DNA of 64,000 nt from positions 1-64,000 of the forward strand of contig CAYNRU010000001.1 in the NCBI GenBank assembly GCA_964399635.1. The letters run 5' to 3'. The position numbers and the translations under genes were made by a program. The stretch comes from UBA4615 sp964399635. GTDB taxonomy: Bacteria > Pseudomonadota > Gammaproteobacteria > Burkholderiales > Burkholderiaceae_E. Every line of letters starts with the position of its first letter. The stretch's first letter is position 1. Positions 25,828-34,247 of the stretch are shown here, piece after piece. The notes under the pieces are model-generated. The model made no database searches, was not told the DNA's origin, and saw only the letters and a program-made list of their open reading frames with translations.

Positions 25828-26700
25828 CTAGGTCTTGCTGAACAGGCCGTTCGGCCGCCACAGCAGGATTGCGATCATCGTCAGGTAGATCACGAAAGCG
25901 CCGTAGGCCGGCACGAAATACCGCCCTGCGGTGTCGATGACGCCGAGTATCAGCGACACGACGGCGACCGCCTTGATGTTCCCGAAGCCCGCGACCGACA
26001 CCACGATCAGGAAGGTCAGCAGGTGCTTGAACGCATAGACGGGTTCGAGTGGCAGGATCTCGGCGCCGAGCGCGCCACCCAGGCCGGCCATGCCGCTGCC
26101 GAGCGCGAAGGTGATCGTGAACAGGCGCATGACGTCGATGCCCATCGATTCGGCCATGTGCCGGTTGTCCACCGCGGCGCGGATCTGGGCGCCGAACCGG
26201 GTCCGGTCGAGCAGCAGCCACAGTCCGATCATCAGCGCCAGCCCGACCGCGATCAGGAAGACCCGGTAGCTCGGCACCTCGCGGAATCCCAGGTCGACCG
26301 GTCCGGTCAGGTAGGGCGGCAGCTTGACCGGCAGCGCCTGCGCGCCGAACGCGAGGTTGAAGCTCGCGATGGACACCAGGATCACGCCCACCGTCATCAG
26401 CACCTGCTTGAGTTCGCTGGCCTTGTAGAGATGCACGTAGAGCAGGCGCTCCAGCACGATCGAGACGAGGAAGGTGCCCGCGAACGCGATCAGCAGGCCC
26501 ACCGGAAAGGGCACGCCGAGCTCGTTGACCGCCTTGATGCCGATGTAGCCGCCGAACGCCGCGAACGAGCCGTGCGCGAGGTTGACCACGCGCATCAGGC
26601 CCATGGTGATCGCCAGGCCGATGGAGATCACGAACAGCACCATGCCGTAGGCGATCCCGTCGACGATCAGGAAACTGACGCTGTTGAGGAACAAGTCCAA
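25828..26700 (-). CDS. livH: Branched-chain amino-acid type ABC permease LivH
   Basis: A 290-residue membrane protein with eight to nine spans. GLMRVVNLAHGSFAAFGGY near residue 45 and the coupling-helix AAVDNRHMAESMGI are LivH signatures. It follows livK after a 142-base gap that contains a hairpin, so its level is probably lower than that of the receptor. Confidence 0.93.
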   Translation of the reverse strand: MDLFLNSVSFLIVDGIAYGMVLFVISIGLAITMGLMRVVNLAHGSFAAFGGYIGIKAVNELGVPFPVGLLIAFAGTFLVSIVLERLLYVHLYKASELKQVLMTVGVILVSIASFNLAFGAQALPVKLPPYLTGPVDLGFREVPSYRVFLIAVGLALMIGLWLLLDRTRFGAQIRAAVDNRHMAESMGIDVMRLFTITFALGSGMAGLGGALGAEILPLEPVYAFKHLLTFLIVVSVAGFGNIKAVAVVSLILGVIDTAGRYFVPAYGAFVIYLTMIAILLWRPNGLFSKT

Positions 26701-26797
26701 CGGAACCCCTCGTTACGACGGCGCTGTCGGCCGGATCGCTACACGATGAAACGCCTCTGCGGTGCGCGCGGCACGCGCTCCGCAGGCACGCCGGGTC

Positions 26798-26819
26798 GGC
26801 GGACGGCGCACGGTCCGCC
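26798..26819 (-). terminator. livK-livH intercistronic hairpin
   Basis: GGCGGAC (26798-26804) pairs with GTCCGCC (26813-26819), a 7-bp stem with an 8-base loop just after livK. There is no T-run. Position suggests partial termination or protection of the receptor message. Confidence 0.4.
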
Positions 26820-26842
26820 GCCCGCCGCCCGGCGCGCTCCCG

Positions 26843-28024
26843 TCACTTGTTCAGGACCTTCCAGGGATCCTTCACTGCCGGATAGCTGTCGATGTAGACG
26901 TTCGAGAGCTTGCCGCCCGCGTTCTCGACCCGACGGATGTACATGGTCTGGACGATGTCGCGGGTCTCGGCGTCGATCTCGATCGGGCCGCGGGGGCTGG
27001 CGAGCTTCAGGCCCTTGGCCGCCTGCACCGCCGCATCCGGGTCCCACTTCTTGCCCGCCTGCGCCTCGATCATCTTGTACATGACCTGCATGCCGTCATA
27101 GCCCGTCACTGCGCCGAAGTTCGGTGCGCCCGCGTCGCCGAACTTCTTCTTCAGGCCGGCCAGGAACTTCTGGTTGACCGGGTTCGGGTCGCCGGGCGCG
27201 TAGAAGAACGAGGTGATGATCCCTTCGGCAGCCGGGCCGAGGGCGGGCAGGTCGAGGTCGTCGGTTTCGGCGGTGCCGAAGAGCTGCACCCCCTGGCGCA
27301 GCAGGCCGCGCTCGACGTACGACTTGATGAATCCGATGGAGCCCGGCCCGACCGGCAGGAACATGAAGGCCGAGTCGGCCTTGGCGTTCGCGATCCGCTG
27401 GACGAACGGCGCGTAGTCGTTGGTGTTCAGCGGCATGCGGTCCTCGCCGACGATCTGCCCGCCGCCGTCGACGAAGGTCTTCTTGAAGGCCTCCTGCGAG
27501 TCATGACCTGGCGCGAAGTCCGACACCGCGATGTACGCGCGCTTCTTGCCCGTCTTGAGCGCGTACTGGGCAGCGATGACCGCCGACTGCCAGCTCGTGT
27601 AGCCCACGCGCACGAAGTAGGGCGACTGGCGCGTCAGGGACGGCGTGGCCGCGATGAACACCGTGGTCGGGATCTTGGCCTCGGTGATGATCTGCGACAC
27701 CGCGGCCGCGTTCGGGGTGAAGTAATAGCCCCCGAGCAGGCTGACCCGCTCGCGGACGATCAACTCCTCTGTCAGTTGGCGGGACAGCGCCGGATTGGCC
27801 CCCGCGGTGTCGCGATAGATGATCTCGACCTCGCGGCCGCCGACCTTGTTGCCCCGCTCGGCGAGGAAGAGCTCGACGCCGTTGCGGAACTGGATGCCCG
27901 ACGTCGCGTACGGACCCGTGAAGTCGGCGACGATGCCGATCTTGATCTTCTCCTGTGCCTGCGCTCCGCCGCCGAACACACCGACGACCAACGCGGCCAG
28001 GGCCACCCTCGATACGAATTTCAT
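26843..28024 (-). CDS. livK: Liv-type ABC substrate-binding protein
   Basis: A 393-residue periplasmic receptor. The signal peptide covers residues 1-23 (cut after GAQA) and the mature protein begins QEKIKIGIVADFTGPYA, typical of Peripla_BP_6 receptors. ATG at 28024 is chosen because it gives a normal signal peptide; an earlier in-frame start would add 37 unlikely residues. GGGAGC precedes it. The ligand is unknown; receptors of this branch in oxygenase loci often bind aromatic acids. A 138-base leader with a hairpin separates it from the SDR genes. Confidence 0.92.
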   Translation of the reverse strand: MKFVSRVALAALVVGVFGGGAQAQEKIKIGIVADFTGPYATSGIQFRNGVELFLAERGNKVGGREVEIIYRDTAGANPALSRQLTEELIVRERVSLLGGYYFTPNAAAVSQIITEAKIPTTVFIAATPSLTRQSPYFVRVGYTSWQSAVIAAQYALKTGKKRAYIAVSDFAPGHDSQEAFKKTFVDGGGQIVGEDRMPLNTNDYAPFVQRIANAKADSAFMFLPVGPGSIGFIKSYVERGLLRQGVQLFGTAETDDLDLPALGPAAEGIITSFFYAPGDPNPVNQKFLAGLKKKFGDAGAPNFGAVTGYDGMQVMYKMIEAQAGKKWDPDAAVQAAKGLKLASPRGPIEIDAETRDIVQTMYIRRVENAGGKLSNVYIDSYPAVKDPWKVLNK

Positions 28025-28071
28025 TTGCGCTCCCGATTGAGGATCATTCGATGCGATGAGCGATTCCAGGG

Positions 28072-28090
28072 GCGGCTCCAGCCGAGCCGC
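28072..28090 (-). terminator. Hairpin in livK leader
   Basis: GCGGCTC (28072-28078) and GAGCCGC (28084-28090) form a 7-bp stem with a 5-base loop in the gap between the SDR genes and livK. It may attenuate read-through into the transporter genes. There is no T-run. Confidence 0.35.
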
Positions 28091-28162
28091 TCGCGAAACC
28101 GGCGAAAAGAACTGCTTGAAACTCCATTGCCACACACATGCTCCGGCACCGCGCCAGGCCGT

Positions 28163-28897
28163 TCAGCCGAGCGCGTGCCCCCCATCGACTGCCAGCGACG
28201 CCCCGGTCACCCAGCACGCCGCCGCGGAAGTCAGGTAGAGGACGGCCCCCGCGACATCCTCCGGCTCGCCCGCGCGACCCAGCGGGTACTGGGCGCCCCG
28301 GGTGCGCAGAAGTGCCTCGTACTGCTCGGGATCCATGCCGCTACGCGTCCAGATTTCGGAGCGCACCAGCGACGGCCGGATCGAGTTGACGCGGATCTTC
28401 CTCGGACCGAGCTCCACCGCGAGCGCGCGGACCATCGCCTCGAGCGCGCCCTTTGACGCCGAGTAGGCGCTCATGCCGGGCATCGGCCGATCGACCTGGG
28501 TCGAGCTGACCACCACGATCGAGGCGCCGGCGCGCATCGCCGGCACCGCAGCCGATATCGCGTTGAAGCATCCGAACACGTTGACCTGGAACAGGGCCTC
28601 CAGCGCCTGCGGCGATACATCTTCGATCGGCTTGCGCAGCACCGACCCGGCCGTGCACACCAGCGCGTCGATGCCGCCGCGGGTCAGGCGCACCTGCTCC
28701 ATCAGCGCGCGCAGCGCCTGCGGGTCGGTCACGTCGCAGGGCACGACCTCGACGTCGGCGCCCGCGGGCGCGCCCAGGTCGACCGCCGTCCTGCCGCACG
28801 CGACCACCGAGTACCCCGCGCCCGCGAGCGCCAGGGCGATCACGCGGCCGATGCCGCGGGTCCCGCCGGTCACGATGGCCGTCCTCGACTCGCTCAT
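28163..28897 (-). CDS. SDR-family oxidoreductase 1
   Basis: A 244-residue classical short-chain dehydrogenase. The cofactor motif GGTRGIG is at 11-17, the CTAGS strand replaces the usual NNAG, the catalytic motif is SAYSASK, and the C-terminal AVDGGHALG is normal. These enzymes interconvert alcohols and ketones with NAD(P). Its ATG overlaps the stop of the next SDR gene upstream (ATGA). It is one of three different SDRs in the locus, so the pathway probably has several hydroxyl-to-keto steps or a cis-diol dehydrogenation (inference). Confidence 0.88.
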   Translation of the reverse strand: MSESRTAIVTGGTRGIGRVIALALAGAGYSVVACGRTAVDLGAPAGADVEVVPCDVTDPQALRALMEQVRLTRGGIDALVCTAGSVLRKPIEDVSPQALEALFQVNVFGCFNAISAAVPAMRAGASIVVVSSTQVDRPMPGMSAYSASKGALEAMVRALAVELGPRKIRVNSIRPSLVRSEIWTRSGMDPEQYEALLRTRGAQYPLGRAGEPEDVAGAVLYLTSAAACWVTGASLAVDGGHALG

Positions 28898-29775
28898 TCG
28901 GGTTGCTCCTGCCGCAGCCAGCTCGCACCCAGCACCGAGACGTCGTCCGAGTGGCCGGGCTGCGCCGTCGGACCGAACGCCGCCAGCACCGCCTCGAAGC
29001 GCTTCTCGAGGACGGCCCGGTACTCGGGATGCGTGAACACGAAGAACGTGTTGCGACGGACCGCCTCGACCACGCGCACGCCGACGCACGCAGGATCCAT
29101 CGCCGACTTGAACTTTTCGGCGGCGACCGCGCGCTCGGCGGCGAAGGCCTGCGGGTCGGCCGAGGCGTCGGCGTACTTCATGGCGTTCACGGCGATCTGC
29201 GTCGACACGAAGCCCGGGCACAGCACCGACACGCCGATGCCCTTCGGGGTCAGCTCGTGCCTGAGCACCTCCGACATGCCCAGGACCGCGAACTTGGACG
29301 TGACGTAGGCGCCGAGGTCCGGCGCCGACACGAAACCCAGGATCGACGCGGTGTTGACGATGTGACCGCCTTCGGCGGGGTCGTACAGGCCGTCGAGGAA
29401 CGCGTGGACGCCGTTGAACACGCCGGTGACGTTGACGCCCATGATCCGGTCCCAGGCCACGGGCGACAGCTCGGCGAGCGGGAAGCGGCTGTAGGAGATG
29501 CCCGCGTTGTTGCAGATCACGTGCACGCGGCGATGGGTCTCGCGGATCCGGTCCGTGGCCTCGCGCCATGATGCGCGGTCCGCGACGTCCAGCCGCAGCG
29601 CCGTCGAGCCGGTCGCGAGCAGCGCGGGTTCGCGCGCGCAGGCCTGCGCCGCGTCGAGGTCGATGTCGGCGACGATCACCGTCGTGCCGGCGGCCGCGAA
29701 CGCGCGGGCCATGCCCTGGCCGATGCCGGACCCGGCGCCGGTGATGAGGGCCACCTTGCCTGCGAGTGCCTTCAA
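28894..29775 (-). CDS. SDR-family oxidoreductase 2
   Basis: A 293-residue SDR with GAGSGIG near the N-terminus, NNAGI, catalytic GAYVTSK and an extended C-terminus (about 60 residues past the core) like that of the steroid/retinol group. The start is taken as TTG at 29775, because GGAGG lies 5 bases upstream and the protein then opens MKALAGKVALITG as family members do; no ATG fits. The C-terminal extension contains FVFTHPEYR, seen in many actinobacterial and proteobacterial relatives. The substrate is unknown. Confidence 0.85.
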   Translation of the reverse strand: MKALAGKVALITGAGSGIGQGMARAFAAAGTTVIVADIDLDAAQACAREPALLATGSTALRLDVADRASWREATDRIRETHRRVHVICNNAGISYSRFPLAELSPVAWDRIMGVNVTGVFNGVHAFLDGLYDPAEGGHIVNTASILGFVSAPDLGAYVTSKFAVLGMSEVLRHELTPKGIGVSVLCPGFVSTQIAVNAMKYADASADPQAFAAERAVAAEKFKSAMDPACVGVRVVEAVRRNTFFVFTHPEYRAVLEKRFEAVLAAFGPTAQPGHSDDVSVLGASWLRQEQPE

Positions 29776-29816
29776 GCCTGCCTCCGGGCCTGAGTCGATG
29801 TCACGGTGCCCATCCT

Positions 29817-30620
29817 TCAGACCGCCGTGGCGCCGCCGTCCACGACCAGCTCCGAGCCGGTCATGTAGGCGGAGTCGTCGGACGCGAGGAAGGCGACGAC
29901 CGAGGCGATGTCCTCCGGCCGACCGATCCTGCCGATCGGGTAAGTGTCGATCCAGGCCTGGCGCGCCTCGCCCTCGCTCGCGCTGGCGCCCTGGCGCACC
30001 TTGGCTGCGAACAGCTCGCGCGCCATCGACGTGTCGGTGAGCCCTGGGTGCACCGAGTTCACGCGGATCGCGAACCCGCGTCGCCCGAAGTCGACCGCGA
30101 GCGATTTGGTCAGCAGCCGCAGCGCGCCCTTCGAGGCCGCGTAGCCGGGCATCAGCGGTGCGCCGACCAGGCCGGCGATCGAGGACATGTTGACGATCGA
30201 CCCGCCGTGGGGCGTCGTCCGGGCGCTGCGTCGCATCAGGTCGAGCGCGGCCTTGATCCCGAGGAACGCGCCGTCGAGGTTGACGGCATTCTGGTGCCGC
30301 CACTCGGCCAGGCTGGTCTGCTCGATCGGCTTGGTGACGATCGTGCCCGCGTTGTTCACCAGGACGTCCAGGCGGCTGTGGATCGTCTCGACCTGCTGGA
30401 TCGCCGAGGCCCAGGATGCCTCGCTGGTCACGTCGAGCTGCAGGCCGGTGACGGCCGCCGGATCCGGCCCCTCGATCCTCGAGCCGATGTCCAGGACGGA
30501 TGCGTTGATGTCGGCGACGACGACCCGCGCCCCTTCGCCTGCGAGGCGGCGGGCGATCTCCAGGCCGATGCCCTGGGCGCCTCCGGTGACGAGGACCACT
30601 CTGTCGGCGAGGCGGTTCAT
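29817..30620 (-). CDS. SDR-family oxidoreductase 3
   Basis: A 267-residue SDR with GGAQGIG, NNAGT, catalytic PGYAASK and C-terminal VVDGGATAV, close in pattern to 3-oxoacyl-ACP and 3-alpha-hydroxysteroid dehydrogenases. The ATG at 30620 gives the conventional start MNRLADRVVLVTGG. A GTG at 30635 directly abutting the upstream stop is an alternative that adds five residues. It is 15 bases after the amidohydrolase gene and belongs to the same unit. Confidence 0.87.
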   Translation of the reverse strand: MNRLADRVVLVTGGAQGIGLEIARRLAGEGARVVVADINASVLDIGSRIEGPDPAAVTGLQLDVTSEASWASAIQQVETIHSRLDVLVNNAGTIVTKPIEQTSLAEWRHQNAVNLDGAFLGIKAALDLMRRSARTTPHGGSIVNMSSIAGLVGAPLMPGYAASKGALRLLTKSLAVDFGRRGFAIRVNSVHPGLTDTSMARELFAAKVRQGASASEGEARQAWIDTYPIGRIGRPEDIASVVAFLASDDSAYMTGSELVVDGGATAV

Positions 30621-30635
30621 GGGCGCCTGGCGCAC

Positions 30636-31997
30636 TCAGACCACCCGGCCCAGGCCGGTGTCCTGGTCGTAGCGGAACCAGCCCCCCAGGAAGGTCTGGT
30701 TCTTCTCGTAGGGCCAGACCTTCCGTTCGGGGATGGGCGAGTCGATGTCGATGAGCTTGCCGGCCTTCATCACCGCCTTGCGATGCGCGGGCTTCTGCAG
30801 CACCGTGATGTCGGCGAGCGGGTCGCCCTCGACGAGCAGCACGTCGGCCGCGCGCCCGGCGGCCAGCACGCCGATGCTGTCCTGCGCGTTCGGCAGCAGG
30901 CGGGCCGCCGACGAGGTGGCCGACTTGATCGCCTCCATCGGCGTGAGTCCGAGGTGCTCGACGAAGATCTGCATCTCCCGGGCGTGCCACTCGCCGAACG
31001 GCACCAGCGACCAGCCCGACTCCGAGCCCGCCACCAGCCTCACGCCAGCCTTGTGCGCGCGCGCGAGGTTCTCACCGGCGGCGTCGTATTCCCGCCGGAA
31101 CGCATCGACCGCCGAGGCACCCGCGCCCGGCTGCGCCGAGGCGATGATGTTCGCGAGCAACGTCAGGGTCGGGACGATCGTGATGTCGTGCTTCAGGCAC
31201 AGCTCGATGCCCTCGTCGTCGATGAACGACGCGTGCATGATCCAGTCGAAGCGCGCCCTGGCCGCGAGCAGTGCCGACTCCCTGGACCGGGCGTGGATGG
31301 TGCATCGGCGCTGCAGGCGATGGGTCTCGTCGGCGATCAGGCGCAGCTCCTCGCCGGTAAAGGCCGCCCCCTCGATGGGGGCGTTCGAGATCGCGGAGTC
31401 GCTCGACCCGGACACCTTGATGCAGTCCACGCCCTCCCGGACCTGCAGACGGATGGTGTCGATGATCTGGTCACGGCTGGAGACGAGCACGCCCGCCTGG
31501 CCCGGCGGCCACTGCATCCAGGTCGGGAAGGACGCCTCGAGGCCCTGGTGGGTCGTCAGCTGCTTGCCGCATACCGCCAGTCGGGGCCCCTCGAACAGGC
31601 CGGCCTCGATCGCGTCGCGCACCGAGGTCGCGATGTTGAAGGTGGTCGCGGCGTCGAACGCGCTGGTCACGCCGGCGCGAAGCACCTTCCGGGCGAACCA
31701 CATCGCCTTGATGCTCCGGTACTCGACCGGGGTGTACAGCGCGTTCTCCTCCTCGGAGCGCGCCTCCCCGAACGAGATGTGGATGTGCCCGTCGATCAGG
31801 CCCGGCATCACCGTGTGACCGGGGCCGCCCAGCCGGGTCGCCGCCGGGTCGGCGAGGCTGTCTGGCAGGGCGTGCCGCGGCCCGGCCCAGACGATGGTCG
31901 AGCCTCGGGTCACCACGACCGCGTCCGGCACCGGACCGGCGCTCGAGCCATCGATCAGCTGACCGTGAAAATGCGTGAGGGTTTGCGCGTCGTTCAT
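30636..31997 (-). CDS. Imidazolonepropionase-like amidohydrolase
   Basis: A 453-residue amidohydrolase of the group containing Xaa-Pro dipeptidases and imidazolonepropionase. Metal residues seen are GHIHISF (near 68-72), the bridging-Lys region CIKVSGSSD, and histidines in CTIHARS and WIMHASF. The usual GTDAG, whose Asp activates water, reads GSESG here, so that Asp appears to be replaced by Glu. A cyclic-amide or ureido ring-opening step is suggested. The ATG at 31997 is used; an in-frame ATG at 32018 is possible. It lies between the oxygenase genes and the SDRs. Confidence 0.82.
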   Translation of the reverse strand: MNDAQTLTHFHGQLIDGSSAGPVPDAVVVTRGSTIVWAGPRHALPDSLADPAATRLGGPGHTVMPGLIDGHIHISFGEARSEEENALYTPVEYRSIKAMWFARKVLRAGVTSAFDAATTFNIATSVRDAIEAGLFEGPRLAVCGKQLTTHQGLEASFPTWMQWPPGQAGVLVSSRDQIIDTIRLQVREGVDCIKVSGSSDSAISNAPIEGAAFTGEELRLIADETHRLQRRCTIHARSRESALLAARARFDWIMHASFIDDEGIELCLKHDITIVPTLTLLANIIASAQPGAGASAVDAFRREYDAAGENLARAHKAGVRLVAGSESGWSLVPFGEWHAREMQIFVEHLGLTPMEAIKSATSSAARLLPNAQDSIGVLAAGRAADVLLVEGDPLADITVLQKPAHRKAVMKAGKLIDIDSPIPERKVWPYEKNQTFLGGWFRYDQDTGLGRVV

Positions 31998-32022
31998 GGG
32001 GTCGGCCTGCCTGGCCATCCTT

Positions 32023-32499
32023 CTAGATCGGGGTCGACAACAGGTTCGGGATCGAAAAGGTATCGACCCGCACGGTCTTGATCCTGAATCGCAGGCGCCC
32101 GCCGTCTCCGACCACGACCGTGTCGTCGTAGCAGCCGACGCTGAACAGGCTGCTCTGCCCCGCCATCGTCGTCTGGTAGACCGAGAAGCTCGTCGACGTC
32201 CTGGCCTGGCCGGGCGACGCGTCGAGGGTCTGGACCGGACTCAGCACGTGCCGGCTGTAGTGCGGGTTGAAGATGTTCGCGTTGCGCAGCGAGACGATCC
32301 GGTCGCGAAGCATGTCGAGGTTGCCGCAGCGCAACAGCGGCATCGGCAGCCCGAGCGAGACGTTCTCCCGCGACACGATGCTGTAGACGCAGTCCTCGAC
32401 GAAGAGCGCCGGCAGGTCCTCCAGTCGGTCCTCGTCGATCGCCTGCGCGTAGGCCAGCTGGAGCTGCTGGACGCGGAACCACAGCTCGAGGTCCGTCAC
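32023..32499 (-). CDS. Rieske oxygenase small (beta) subunit, pair 2
   Basis: A 158-residue SnoaL/NTF2-like beta subunit of an aromatic-ring-hydroxylating oxygenase. It shows LEDLPALFVEDCVYSIVSREN, LRDRIVSLRNANIFNPHYSRH and a C-terminal KTVRVDTFSIPN strand, as in the benzoate and salicylate-type beta subunits. The start is GTG, overlapping the alpha-subunit stop (GTGA). It supports the alpha-3-beta-3 hexamer and has no catalytic residues. Confidence 0.9.
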   Translation of the reverse strand: MTDLELWFRVQQLQLAYAQAIDEDRLEDLPALFVEDCVYSIVSRENVSLGLPMPLLRCGNLDMLRDRIVSLRNANIFNPHYSRHVLSPVQTLDASPGQARTSTSFSVYQTTMAGQSSLFSVGCYDDTVVVGDGGRLRFRIKTVRVDTFSIPNLLSTPI

Positions 32500-33758
32500 G
32501 ATGCGTCCACCGGGCGGTCGAACCCCATGACCTCGTGGTAGTAGGACCAGAAGCCGCGGATGGGCACCTCGGTCACCAGCGTGTCCGAGTCCAGGATCCG
32601 GCCCTTGCCGCCGATCTCGACGATGGCGAACGCGTCGGGCTGGGTGGAGATGGCGCGGTGCACGATCTCGACCGCCTCGCCGTCCTCCATCGACACGTAG
32701 CCGCCGGGACCGACGAGGTTGCCCTGCAGCAGCCGGTGCTCGAGCATCTCCGGCGAGTCGTCGGCGTAGCCGAAGTAGGTCCAGTAGAGCTCGAACTCGC
32801 CCGCGCCGCGCGGTCGGATCTGCCGGGTGCACAGCGAGTTCATGATCTGCTGGAACACGACGTTCGGGAACAGCGACATCACCACGAGCGAGACGTCGTC
32901 CGGATACTCGGGCCGGTACTTCAGCACCGCGGTGTCGCGCAGCTGGAAGTCGGCCTGGTACACCTTCTGGGTCGATGCGTAGCCGCTTTCCTTGGCGGCC
33001 ACGTCGTCCTTGCCGATCATGCTGTACGAGATGTTGTGGCGGCCCTTCGGATCCAGGCGCGCCCCGCCCTTCAGGCTGTTGCGGCTCAGCCCGAAGGTGG
33101 CGTGGAACATGTGCAGCAGGCCGCCGTGGTTGGGGTCGCGCGCGTTGTCGCAGTACAGCTTCCAGTTGCCGGCGATCCGTTGCCGCTGGTAGCCCAGCAG
33201 CCTGATCGGCTTGTGGAAGAGACGGTCCAGCTCGCCGAGCACGGCACTGCCGAGGAAGGTCTCCAGCGGTTCGGCCTCGTCGGAGAAGGTCCCGAAGATC
33301 ACGCCCCTGTAGACCGCGACCCGCATGCGCTGCAGGCGGATCGCGCTGCGGTCGAAATCGGGCGGCAGGCCGCCCTTGCCGTTGATCCCCCGGCTGAACG
33401 GGATCGACAGCAGGCGTCCGTCGAGGTCGTAGCGCCACTGGTGATAGACGCAGGTGTGCGAGGGCGAGTTGCCGCGCTCGGTCCGGCACAGCAGCGTGCC
33501 ACGGTGGGCGCAGCGGTTGAGCAGCGCCGAGATCTCGCCGGCCGCGTTGCGAGTCACGATCACCGGGAGGTCGCCGACTTCGACCACCTTGAAATCGTTG
33601 GGCGCGGGGAGTTCGACCTCGAGCGCCAGGTAGCTCCAGACGGGCCCGCGGAAGATCCGCTCGCGCTCGAGCGCGTAGACGTCGGGGTCGACGTAGGCCT
33701 TGAAGGGTATCCGCGAGAAGTCCGCCCTGGGCCACGCTAGATCGATCTTCGTGTCCAT
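32496..33758 (-). CDS. Rieske oxygenase large (alpha) subunit, pair 2
   Basis: A 420-residue catalytic subunit. The 2Fe-2S Rieske motif is Cys83-x-His85 and Cys103-x2-His106. The mononuclear iron site is Asp208-P-N-His211-x4-His216, followed by a C-terminal acidic ligand in SMEDGEAVEIVH. Sequence blocks such as LAWPRADFSRIPFKAYVDPDVY place it in the anthranilate/salicylate-type group of group II oxygenases. Asn210 stands where Tyr is usual (DxYH), which could alter the active site. Reductase and ferredoxin genes are absent nearby and must be supplied from elsewhere. Confidence 0.92.
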   Translation of the reverse strand: MDTKIDLAWPRADFSRIPFKAYVDPDVYALERERIFRGPVWSYLALEVELPAPNDFKVVEVGDLPVIVTRNAAGEISALLNRCAHRGTLLCRTERGNSPSHTCVYHQWRYDLDGRLLSIPFSRGINGKGGLPPDFDRSAIRLQRMRVAVYRGVIFGTFSDEAEPLETFLGSAVLGELDRLFHKPIRLLGYQRQRIAGNWKLYCDNARDPNHGGLLHMFHATFGLSRNSLKGGARLDPKGRHNISYSMIGKDDVAAKESGYASTQKVYQADFQLRDTAVLKYRPEYPDDVSLVVMSLFPNVVFQQIMNSLCTRQIRPRGAGEFELYWTYFGYADDSPEMLEHRLLQGNLVGPGGYVSMEDGEAVEIVHRAISTQPDAFAIVEIGGKGRILDSDTLVTEVPIRGFWSYYHEVMGFDRPVDAS

Positions 33759-33770
33759 GGGGCGGCCTCG

Positions 33771-34247
33771 TCAGATCGGGATCGCGAGCAGGGTGCGGAT
33801 GCCATGCGTGTCGGCCACGACGGTCATGCGGGCGAGCTTCAGCCGCCCGTGCTCCCTGCGCATCGATGCCTGGTACCGGCCGACGCTGAAGATCCGGGTC
33901 ACGCCCTCCTGGTCGGTCTGGAAGGCCACGTAGTCGGCCTCGGACAGGATGTCGGGCCCGGCGTCGGGCAGCAGGGTGATGCTGGAGAGGATGTGGCGGC
34001 TGTAGTGGACGTTGAAGAAGTTGGCTTCCTTCAGCGACACGATGCGATCGGCGAGCATCCGCCGATTGGTACAGTCGATCAGCGCGAGCGGCAGGCCCTG
34101 CTCGACGTTCTCGCGCGGCACGACCCGGTACTCGCATTCGTCGGCGAACAGCTCGAACCAGGCCTGCAGCGCGTTGTCGTCGAGGTGGCGCGCGTACTGC
34201 GCATAGAGCGCCTGTACCGCGGTGAGGTCGTCCAGGCTCCCGCTCAT
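33771..34247 (-). CDS. Rieske oxygenase small (beta) subunit, pair 1
   Basis: A 158-residue beta subunit like that of pair 2, with the same length and conserved ADRIVSLKEANFFNVHYSRH block. Its ATG overlaps the stop of the pair 1 alpha gene (ATGA). It lies 12 bases before the pair 2 alpha gene, so both pairs form one block and probably came from a tandem duplication of a whole alpha-beta unit. Confidence 0.9.
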   Translation of the reverse strand: MSGSLDDLTAVQALYAQYARHLDDNALQAWFELFADECEYRVVPRENVEQGLPLALIDCTNRRMLADRIVSLKEANFFNVHYSRHILSSITLLPDAGPDILSEADYVAFQTDQEGVTRIFSVGRYQASMRREHGRLKLARMTVVADTHGIRTLLAIPI

